Shown here: positions 36,601 through 44,718 of the stretch, one piece after another | Layout of the letters: every line of letters begins with the position of its first letter | Numbering within the stretch: position 1 is the stretch's first letter | Source of the DNA: Lineus longissimus | Taxonomy: Eukaryota > Nemertea > Pilidiophora > Heteronemertea > Lineidae | Length of the DNA: 64,000 bases | Direction of reading: 5' to 3' | Assembly: GCF_910592395.1 (NCBI RefSeq) | Contig: NC_088318.1 | Coordinates: 1,426,001-1,490,000 of the forward strand | Program-made: the position numbers and the translations under genes | Notes under the pieces: model-generated | What the model saw: only the letters and a program-made list of their open reading frames with translations | Database searches by the model: none | What the model was told of the DNA's origin: nothing

Positions 36601-37624
36601 TAGTCTCCACCCTGACCACAGTCACATCGTCATCACTATCATTTGCCACAAGAGTTTTACAATGGCTTTTTGCTTCCTCCTCCTCCTCCTCATCAGCGAG
36701 CTGCACAGAGAACTCCTCGCCAGAATCTAACTTCAGCGTAAGCCCGCCACTTTTAACCTTCTCAAGATCAGGGTCCGTCTCTTTTACTTTTTTATCCAAT
36801 CTGCAATCTGTAGAATCAGTATCGGTTATTGGTTCCTCACCACCTGACTTGTTGCTGGAATCGGCACTCGTATCTTTTTCCAAATCCAAGGCACTGCCAT
36901 CGGAGATGTGTTTACCCTCTGTGCTGGCAACGGCCGTCATATTTTTTTTATCATTGTCTGTTTCATTTTTTTCCGACTCCTCAGTATCCATTGGTTCAGA
37001 TTTGGATATTTTACTATCCAGAGCAGCATCTTTGATTTCAAATGTCCCTGCATTGTCAGAAGGAATATCTTTACTATCAACGCGAGTGTCCCTACTTTCA
37101 GAAGTGGCTTCATTATCAGAAAGAGAGTTCTTACTTTCAACACCAGCGTCCTTACTTTCAGATATCAGTTCCTTTTCAGAAGGAATGTTCTTACTATCCT
37201 CACTTTCAGCATCTGCAAGTTCAGAAGTTGCCTCTGAACTATAAGAAGGCACGACCTTACAATCGGGAATATCCTTGCAATCTGGAGTAGCAACACCAGG
37301 ACTAACTAAAACTTCTCTGTCACTGCCAGACCCAGGTTTACTAGCACTCCGTGTGGCCCGATCGGGGTTGGAAACCGGACCACGATTTGGACAAGCCTTT
37401 TCCTTCGAATCAAGACATTCTGTCAGCTCTTCACCAGACTCCAGTAACGGCTTTACATCAAACTTCCCATTTTGGGAAACTTCCCTGTCAGCTGCAGCTC
37501 CATTACCGTTTTCAACTCCGTTTCCATTTATACCATTTTCAGCAGATTCTGCAGGTTGGTCCGAACTTGTTTTCTTGGAGTCCATCTTGGAATCCTCCAT
37601 GGGGATAACAGCTTCAAGTTTCAT
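33644..37624 (-). CDS. MEP-1: MEP-1-like C2H2 zinc-finger chromatin repressor
   Basis: A single open frame of 1326 residues from the ATG at 37624. An upstream in-frame GTG is not used as start, because an in-frame stop lies just before it and a splice acceptor at 37662. Residues 1-770 are low-complexity, rich in Ser, Asp, Glu and Lys, with a central hydrophobic Val/Ala/Pro part. About ten C2H2 fingers follow: three near 798-888 (starting KKCRSCNFQTESK), then fingers near 1045-1278 (ICEICGGFIKD, LSCDVCMKRF, and others). The spacing and wording of both finger groups match Drosophila and nematode MEP-1. MEP-1 partners Mi-2 in a NuRD-like complex that represses germline and stage-inappropriate genes; that function is inferred from the family. 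The coding region has no introns. Confidence 0.75.
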   Translation of the reverse strand: MKLEAVIPMEDSKMDSKKTSSDQPAESAENGINGNGVENGNGAAADREVSQNGKFDVKPLLESGEELTECLDSKEKACPNRGPVSNPDRATRSASKPGSGSDREVLVSPGVATPDCKDIPDCKVVPSYSSEATSELADAESEDSKNIPSEKELISESKDAGVESKNSLSDNEATSESRDTRVDSKDIPSDNAGTFEIKDAALDSKISKSEPMDTEESEKNETDNDKKNMTAVASTEGKHISDGSALDLEKDTSADSSNKSGGEEPITDTDSTDCRLDKKVKETDPDLEKVKSGGLTLKLDSGEEFSVQLADEEEEEEAKSHCKTLVANDSDDDVTVVRVETKPKPKAEIRVTYGGPAGAAAGVARTLPVMAPNLAPTSCTFLTSSAPVVTGATSLIPSGGNIFVPVQFPPTSVLKSGQLSVPVLLNTQTGSFVKNVGQNLTVKSVASNQKPTVQVTTATVDPVAAANYAKAKELHAKKVEDFKELSSFLNSMRNKVTVQNTVDALRGHVVKIPEYRRLEAAKRKALAWKMEADVASVVSEKESDDADREKSVTPVSKDDESKDGRESETTEVGEKDDDEATDVEMKDKTDDDEATDVEMNDETKDEAGDKPETAKSAELGKDAKDKEEKGGDKSDDVTVKSVEDEKVVGTETEEGKGEKSEEGSESDEKKDDAKTSDSDKTEVTTGEAKDTAGTKEEEKTVADEKPAAKTVVEPAVPEQASEKGDHEEAAKKLRPVARFLYYSGLDLAREYIYKDLLDKQEVLIEKKKLSFEEQEDFHRLRRIYSSYRRKNKPMHPKVKKCRSCNFQTESKNAMHNHQEYGHVDLSVGRYECALCDFDSRAASAFKFHMEAEHSMVGRVTVKPCFWHCDLCPYEHNNKAMVIKHKMKCGKKFDIKKHLFPTYDDINFLFRALPGPSIGANPVLTPPAPPKPGGSAWATVGPKTVYNKPYTSLPTSSYASIATAKPQVPQIVTYMTSNGPVRVQLNQSQPRPQLPTMATSKPALVKHLTSPAGVTPAPTLLATQAQGIKRPAAPIVAPAPAKVARSELEICEICGGFIKDRHSLRLHFKMAHCIEIDESVITSKHTAPLSCDVCMKRFWTFQGLTMHRVAMNHIPSTNTKSMRGSKCFICSVFVADIMKHINSTHNMIPGQLNTIRICPVCGHNMTPGNLVSHLKLLHNMILPLPGSLANQPTSVATSSDQNKVYTCTSCKRSFISIKTLNKHIDQTHSYKCHLCDFRCTAIDVYKNHITQGHKKAAKKCQICKKSFIGAAYTVHVQKEHCRKFSIKLDRCDHLVTLFKGSSKTNEKAYKALGKETPAKGEQTVKTK

Positions 37625-37661
37625 AGCTCCGGACTTGGTCACAATACATAATACTGGTCAC
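37625..37661 (-). other. 5' UTR part of the MEP-1-like coding exon with splice acceptor
   Basis: Read on the minus strand, CTCCCCTTTATCTCTGCAG ends at 37662, a strong polypyrimidine tract and acceptor. The exon therefore begins at 37661 with 37 nt of leader before the ATG. A non-coding first exon must lie upstream, probably near the CACGTG-rich region at 38.4-38.7 kb. Confidence 0.6.
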
Positions 37662-38014
37662 CTGCAGAGATAAAGGGGAGAGCTAACATAAGATTCTAGT
37701 TGGGTATGGCATCATCTAAATACTGTTTTGACCTGGAGCTGTGACCTTGATAACTAGGATGATGTCAGAATATTTCAGGCATATCATTTGTATTGTAGCT
37801 CAAGAGTGACAATAGTTAAGTGAAAATCAGTTCCATCGAGCAATATAGCCAAGCCAGCCTTTGGAAAGCACAAATATTCATGATGATGACCAATGCCAGA
37901 CAGCAACACTCCTTTTCTGTTGTGGAAGATACAAAAAACTTCTAGAATTCAAGCTATCAACACATAAGGAACGAATGGGTATGCTCTGAGATTCATGCAT
38001 CACCCTGTAGGTAG

Positions 38015-38095
38015 TGATGTACAGAGAATACACATGGGTCGAACCGACGACCTCACGTCACTACGCCACCACGGAAATGGCATAGTGACAAATAT
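38015..38095 (-). mobile_element. tRNA-derived SINE fragment
   Basis: Read on the minus strand, GGTGGCGTAGTGACG resembles an A box and GGTTCGACCC a B box. Only about 15-20 bp separate them, less than in a whole tRNA head, so the copy is probably internally deleted. It lies in the first intron or leader region of the MEP-1-like gene. Confidence 0.45.
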
Positions 38096-38439
38096 CACCT
38101 ATTTACTCTAATGGGAGAAAAGCCACAACATCATCCTAAATCTCTGGTAAAAGCACATTACTTCAGGATTAAAATGAATGGATTCATGACTTCCTCAGTC
38201 AAACTGCCAGCTCTTCCCGGCCCTCTAAAGCAGACGAATCCCCCTACTGGCGAAGACCAACTCTGGAGAGGCGCCATTTTCATACATTTTCAATACACAG
38301 ACATGTGACCAAAATACACATCAAAGCGGGAGTTTTGTAAACCTGTTGTCTTTTTAGTTGAAAACTACTTCTTATTCGTTGCATTTACCTGTCCGGTGGT
38401 CCTAAATGATTTCTATAAAGTTTAAAGGGTATCCTTCTG

Positions 38440-38740
38440 ATATTTTTATCGGCGATTTTCGGATCGTCGATGGCCGTCGCAGGGATTTTCAGCGCAGTGA
38501 ACAAACCCAAGATGGCGCTGATTGATCACGTGACTGAAGAAAACCGACGTCACGACAACCAATCTGCATAATAAGTTTGCTTCACTTCAGCCAATCATAC
38601 CACACCATTGTTGCACGTGGGAAACAAGGTCCAATCACTAGCAAACACGCGAAGCACGCCATTTTATAAGATTTTACTGCATTATTATCTAGTTCTTTGA
38701 GTACCGTTTGGGGGCGGTAATACCCACGTGACTCATGATG
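38440..38740. promoter_or_regulatory. Probable promoter region of the MEP-1-like gene
   Basis: The region is CpG-richer than its surroundings. It contains a YY1-like CAAGATGGCGC near 38508-38518 and three CACGTG E-boxes (38527-38532, 38614-38619, 38725-38730). CCAATC motifs lie near 38560, 38591 and 38631, and a GC-box-like GGGGGCGG near 38710. This combination is typical of TATA-less housekeeping promoters. Which gene(s) it serves is inferred from position: the minus-strand zinc-finger gene begins 0.8 kb away. Confidence 0.5.
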
Positions 38741-39064
38741 TCATATTGCAATGTTGCTAAACGTTATTTCGTCATTGATGACGTCAATCAAGTTTCAAAT
38801 TGTGCATTACTTGCTGTGGGAGTGGGTTATTCTGAAGCTATTGTGGGTTTCTGACATATTTTTTTGTGTGGAGCCCTATATTGTTAAACAAGTCCTCAGA
38901 GTTTTCAGGTTGAAGCTGAATGAATGGACTTGGCCTTTCAGTCAACTTTTTCTCCGGCTCTCCGGCTTTCTACCAAGTATTCGATTCGGTGATAGGCCTG
39001 GACATCCTCATCTTGAGATCACTTTTTTTTCACAGAATTTCTTTTATGATCTTCGCATCCTGAG

Positions 39065-39180
39065 TAACCCCTGATTTCCTCAGGATGTGCATTCATCAGA
39101 TAAATAGAAATGGTTTTGAATATACAAAAATGTATTTCGCTGAAGTTTCCATACAGCATCTGAGGAAATCAGAGACGATA
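39065..39180. repeat. Foldback element, about 105 bp
   Basis: CTGATTTCCTCAGGATGTGC at 39071 is matched by the inverted GCATCTGAGGAAATCAG at about 39157-39173, giving arms of about 17 bp with few mismatches and an AT-rich loop. Related CCCCNGATTTCC(C)TCAGGATG motifs recur near 39271 and 41661, so the arm sequence is dispersed locally. Confidence 0.5.
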
Positions 39181-39202
39181 ATTTCGCTTCTCATCGACAC
39201 CG

Positions 39203-40132
39203 AGGCGGAGTATATTGAAAACCACTGGTTATGTCAGGATGGCCCTGCACATGGGAAGAGCGAACAATAACCCCCGATTTCCTCAGGATGCCAGACTCCC
39301 CGGTGAGACGAGGCCGGTCCAATGCGTCCGGAGTGTAGATGCCATTATGGCAGCCAGGCCTTCGGATTTTAAGAAGCGTCCCCGGGTCCAAAGGCTTGCT
39401 CTGCTGGGATGTTATTCTAAAGGAGCGGCTATTTAATTGGCGCTCTTGGCCTCAGTAACTTTTATTTGTCCAAATTTTTTATCAAATGCTCCCTTGACGC
39501 TTGCCGGAAAACGCGCGGTGGGGTTATATTTTCCTATATCCGGCGTCCATAATTCCCAGAGACAAACAATTAATATGCGCCATAGACTTCTTTACAATAA
39601 TGCGCGTGTCCGCGGGGGGGGGGGGTGCCTGGTGAAGCCCATTGCTGTCTAAATTGCCATCGCCATATCATTATCATATGCCGGTCTAGAATTCGAAATC
39701 TTTTTAAAATTCCAATAGCCGACCAATTCTTGTAGTTTCAATACCGGTACACTGTTCCCGCGATCCGTTACACCAACACTGGCTCCGATCCTCACCTGGT
39801 CACTCAGTCACCGTGCACCAAAAAATGAGCGGGAAATAGAGCGAGCGTTTATATCTGATAGTTTAGTGTGATTATTATTGCCCCAGTAACTCTTATTACC
39901 GATTACTGAACAAGTCTGTATATAAGAGGCGAGGAATTGTGAAGTTGTTCGCAATTTACCCACTACAGAAACCATAGAATCACATCATGAATGAACATAT
40001 ATAATTCGTTGGTGAGCGAGCACAACTTTGGCGGGAAAACACTCATTATCTACTGCAGCATCTTTTTACTCCTTCGTCATATCCAAAATATCAGGCGGAG
40101 TATATTGAAAACCACCGGTTATGTTAGGATGC
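39203..40132 (+). repeat. Pair of 39-bp dispersed direct repeats
   Basis: AGGCGGAGTATATTGAAAAC followed by CAC(T/C)GGTTATGT(C/T)AGGATG occurs at 39203-39241 and again at 40093-40131 with two differences. It looks like the same end of two repeat-element copies. Nothing coding is visible between them. Confidence 0.55.
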
Positions 40133-42529
40133 TACTGCAGTCAGTCGGTTAAAAAAAGGCAAAGGGATGCCACGCCCATTATAAGCCAACAGCCAATGCT
40201 TGAAGAATAATTATCTAAGCTCTATCTCTGAATACTGATTATGGAATTATGCCTTATCATAACTCAAGGGTAAATGATTGAGGAGTAAAATCTATACAAC
40301 ATTCCTTCCAGAAAGAGCACTTTAGTTATTTGCTTAGCCTGAATATTCAGGTAACGGTATAGCACGGTGCAATATGGTTTGAGCATTCGCTGTTGGAGAT
40401 GTGGCGTCCAAAGCGAGGCGAGGAATATCGATTACGGTTGGGTTGAATGTGAAAGATAGACTGTGTTGGCGGATGACGGAGATATTTAGCTGTGGAGCGC
40501 CTCTACAATAGGCTGCCAGACGTCGCCCGGCCCCTGGAGCTCATATAGGGAGCATTTGGAGGTGAGTGATCGTGAGCTGGTGAGTGCTTGATAGTCCGTC
40601 ACTTTGACATGCGCCGATGTCTGATACAGATGTGGGTTAGGCCTACACGATATTTTCAGGGTGACAGATGTATCTCTAGCTGGCTCAATCAATATGTAAC
40701 CGAGGAATAGTTAGTAGAGCGACTTATTCCCGGAATTATAGTGGGACAACTCATTGGCTGTACGTTGCATCAGAGTCTTCAATAACTTTCTCTGGTTGCA
40801 TGTTGTAGGACCAGGCTAATGCCAGCGGCCTTCCCTTTTTGGCTGTATAGGCCCGAGACCTCTATCCATAGGCCTAGCTGAAGTCTAGGTCTATAAACTC
40901 ATATTGCAAGCAAATGAATTTAGTGCCCCCAGACCGTATTTTTATCTTGCGCGCCCTTTCGCAATGGTGACCTTGCATAAGCGCTTGACAGATTAGTGTT
41001 GGGATTAGTGTCGACTCTATAAATGATGACGTCATGATAATATCAGCGGGAGCATCGCAGACGGACTTTCGGGCGAGCAATAAACCGAATGACCGGGTAT
41101 TGTTGTTGTTTGGATTAAGTTGTCGGTGGTTTTATAAGCCAAGGTTATGTTGTTCCTTTAACCAATGTACGGTGGCCGGTTATGATTATAATACTATTTG
41201 TTAAAGGGACTCTACAAAGGCAGCAGCTAGGTCAGCAAGATAGTTATCCAAAGTGGCCAATAGGGGTCTCTCCCGTCTCAGTGCGACAAAACTAATCACG
41301 CTTGTACGAGGGATATACATGTATTTAGTGGTGAATCAAAATGACCTTGTACCCTTTACTCAACTTTACTGTGCATAAGTCACCAAAAGATGGCCAATTT
41401 AACCCTCTGCTCCTGCCTATAGCCCACCTTTATAGGAGGAGTGTATCGATACTGGGTCCGACTGGCACCAATGATTGTTTTGGAGTTTCTGTGTTTGTAT
41501 ATTCATTCTCATCATGAGTAAATCTCAAATAGGAGAGTGTTACACTCTGAGCGCAGCTGACCGGCCTTCCTCACCCTTACCAAATTAGGATGACGCGATG
41601 GGCTGCCCAGGCCAGGGACTCTAGGCAGTGCCGTGTGCAGGGCCGGAGAGGCGAACATTAGCCCCAGATTTCCCTCAGGATGATTCATCTGGGAACTGCC
41701 TTCCACACATGCTCAGGAATAGGACAACAGTGGCTGGTCGAGTAAGGGGACAATCTGACGATACAGATGATACCAAATGGTGATCTTGAGAGGCTAGCTG
41801 TATACAATGTATTTATATATTGAGCATATCATAGGTTACTTCAATATATAAATTTTATCTGTCCATACCTGGCCACCGTAGAAATATTTTGCTGTGTTGC
41901 AAAGACACAAGATTAATAAATCAATTTATATATTCACCTCATAATCTATTAATTGCCTTTGACTTATATTTGCAATGTTGAGCAGCATTTTGGAAAGAAA
42001 TATCTCTTTAGCTACTTTAGTTGCATGCTCTTCGCAGCACGGATTTGTATGCTTGCTGTACAAAACCTTCAAATGTACGCAGCGATGTACTAAGTTCAAG
42101 GTTACACTACACTATGTCGGGTATGTAAGATGACGCTTTTGCTCACCCTTTTCCCCATGTTATGTCTCCTTTTCTCTTAGAATTTACCGCCAAAATGTGA
42201 ATCATTTTGCTCGAATTATAGCTTGTTTGTAGTTGACGACATGTATCGTGCTATAGGCCTACTGCATGCGTAAGTCGAGGTCAAATTGGACCGTTGACGA
42301 CACACCTGACAGTGACCCATTGGCAGCACTGGCCGCTGGGCTGGGTAACTCACTTATTTTCACTAACTACATAATGTCAATGGATAATACAGTATTGCAA
42401 AGCCTACATGGGTGTACAATTTTTTTATACCGACGTACATTACAGTCTACACATTACAGTACTTAAGCCCTACCCAAACCCAGGCTGGTCTCAGGCCTGG
42501 CAGAGTTGTTGGTCATTCAGGTCAATCAT

Positions 42530-42692
42530 TAGGCCTAGGGTATAGGGAACGAGTTTACCATCCCCGATCACACCCCAAAAAAAGGTCATCGGTTGACTAA
42601 CGAAGCACCACTGTTCAATGGATTTATAGTTGAATGCGATCAAACTACGTCATTTCCGATCGGGGATTGTAAATTTTAACCTGGTATAGGCC
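42530..42692. repeat. MITE-like element with imperfect inverted ends
   Basis: TAGGCCTAGGG.. followed by TTTACCATCCCCGATC at the left end corresponds, inverted, to GATCGGGGATTGTAAATT..TAGGCCTA at the right end. Both outer ends carry TAGGCCTA. The interior is about 80 bp and non-coding. Confidence 0.5.
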
Positions 42693-42969
42693 TAGTGTGC
42701 TGTGTGGGGCCGAAACTCTTTGGTACCTATCTTTGGATGGATCCGTGGATGGTTTAGTCAGTCAATGGGTGGAAACCTATGTTACCCGGGTCTGTTATTA
42801 TGTGTTTTGGTCAACAAAAAGCACTCTCAACAAAGTCGTTGAGGTCAAAGTTCACTAAATCACCCATTGGTGGCACGTTTCATTTCTATTTGAGCTAGAA
42901 GGTTCTAAATTTGTGAGGACATATCTAGGGACCCTCTATTCTACCCCAAAAATTTGTCCCGCTCGGACT

Positions 42970-43375
42970 TCAAGTATGGCCGCCAGGCAGCCATCTTGAA
43001 AATTAAACAAAGTCGGATTGAAACCAAATTTCATAAGATTGTATATCTATGAACTCTCTACAACGTCCCTGATTTTCAGTCAAATCCATTGACCAATATG
43101 GCCGCCAGGTGGCCATCTTGAAAATTAAACAAAGTCCTATTACTCCGAAACTAATTATCGGATTGCAACCAAACTTCATGTTATTATGTATCTATGTACT
43201 CTTAATCAATATCCCTAATTTTCAGTCAAATCCCTTGACAGATATGTCCACCAGGCCGCCATCTTGAAAATCAAACGAAGTCCTATTGCTCCTAAACTGT
43301 TGATTGAACAGATATGTCAACCAATTTCCATGTGACATGTACACTCTTCAATAACCCTGAAATTTAGTCGACTTT
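42970..43375 (+). repeat. Tandem repeat, 122-146 bp unit, with GCCGCCAGG..GCCATCTTGAAAAT core
   Basis: Three full units and a broken fourth begin near 42976, 43098, 43244 and about 43309. Each starts with ATGGCCGCCAGG or a variant, then GGCCATCTTGAAAAT, AAACAAAGTCC, and ends with ATTTTCAGTCAAATCC. The second unit has about 24 bp more than the first. The CCATCTTG core is the reverse complement of a YY1 motif, so each unit carries a potential YY1 site. Confidence 0.8.
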
Positions 43376-44665
43376 ATAACCAAAATGCTATAGTTAGATG
43401 GTACCGGTTATTTTCTTTTGTGATTGAGCCAAGAAGAAGAATATTATCCAAAGGAATCAAAACTGGTGAAACTAGCCAGAAACAGTTCTCCCCATATCCA
43501 CTGCAAATGACATGCATTACATTACCCGAGGTGAGCACATGGTCCCTGGACCATTTCATTTCATTCAGTTCTCATACTAACCTATAAATTGGGGAGGGGT
43601 GATGGTTTTTCCCCTGTCAACAGGTTCAATGACCTATTAGCAGTTTATAGATGAGGGTGCACAGTATGACCAGTCCATGATTACAATCGGCGCTGTACTT
43701 GTTCTAACACCTGGTGTTCATGAATGAATATGCAATTGAATCAAAATGAATCCATATTCTATTTCTACATAGAATATGTGCATTATTACCTTGTATATTG
43801 ATCACACATATCCATGTCTGTACTACAGTTCATGTTTTATTTAAATCCAAATGTGTTCACGACATCTGTATCAGAAACTGTGAGGGATTTTGAGAGTCAG
43901 TTGATGCATTATCTTTCCTTGGTAAGTACCACAGGTACAGGATGTATGTTTGTATATTTCGTTTGGGATGTGAATTTGAGATTAGGTTGATCAGATTCCT
44001 TTTGTAGCAGCTTACAAATCCGATCTATCCCATCCAACATGCATCCAGGTTCACTGTGGTTTGTACCACTAACAATACAAATTTTGTGTACCTGATATAA
44101 AGACTTGGGATATCAAGGCCCTGACAAATTCAGTGGTTAGGTTAAGCATATTGTGTCTACTGCTCTCTGCACCTTGACATATTGAATGGACTGGTTCACT
44201 TACACTTATTCCGATTCATGTTGTGTTTCCTGTTACAAGTAACTACGACATGAAGTCAAGTGACCAGTTATCCTATAATTTATGAGCCTGTTCTACTGAT
44301 CCCATTCTTGTAGTTATTTTGGCAGCTACAGAGTTGGGGATTTTCATGTTACTTTGTAAATCAGCTAGAAGGGACTTGGACTTCCAGTAATGTTGGACTG
44401 TACTGTTGTGAGATGTGTGAAACTGCTCCCATGACAGTTGCAGAAAAGTCAGGCGTGTCTCTCTTTGATGGAACGAACAATGTTTGACATAACAAGACTG
44501 CTTTGGAGTTATACATTACAGTGATTGATACTGATACTTCCTGATCAAACTTATCAGATTGATTGACTTAGTTTGAGAACATTTGTATCTCCTCTTTTCA
44601 GTTCATTTTCTCAAAACCTTATTCCACAGTCCAAAGATTTTGTATTGCATTATTTGTCGTTGCAG

Positions 44666-44718
44666 CTCTCCGTTTGGTGAGTCGCAGTTTTCACCGTCCG
44701 CTAACTAAAGTAACCAAG
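44666..44718 (+). CDS. GPT2: Presequence-like N-terminal extension of the aminotransferase
   Basis: After the acceptor gttgcag (ending 44665) the exon is open in frame with the main protein: [17 protein letters not shown] just before MSENAVPS. It contains six basic residues (R, R, H, R, K, K), hydroxylated residues and no acidic ones, which is the composition of a mitochondrial targeting peptide. A second acceptor cctcttttcag ending 44601 would add another in-frame stretch. The upstream exon carrying the first ATG is not certain. One candidate is an ATG near 43904 followed by a GTAAGT donor at about 43921. Confidence 0.5.

Larger units (their letters stand above)
38741..44601. other. Gene-poor interval between MEP-1-like and GPT genes
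   Basis: Apart from the repeats listed separately, I find no coding exon with supported splice sites in these 5.9 kb. It probably holds the non-coding first exon(s) and promoter of the aminotransferase gene. A TATATAAG motif occurs near 39918 and strong donor-like GTGAGT/GTAAGT sites near 40561 and 43921, but none can be tied to an exon with confidence. Confidence 0.4.

Noticed and set aside
35553-37244. Plus-strand Ser-rich open frames (183 and 283 codons) opposite the MEP-1-like gene
   Set aside because: They are antisense shadows of the Asp/Glu/Ser-rich coding region; the zinc-finger pattern fixes the minus strand.
33644-37624. ADNP, POGZ or ZNF687-type identity for the zinc-finger gene
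   Set aside because: Finger wording in both clusters (CRSCNFQTES..., ICEICGGFIKD..., LSCDVCMKRFWT...) fits MEP-1 better, and there is no homeodomain or transposase-like domain.
37625-37642. Start of the MEP-1-like protein at 37642
   Set aside because: That codon is GTG; an in-frame stop and a splice acceptor lie just upstream, and the first in-frame ATG is at 37624.
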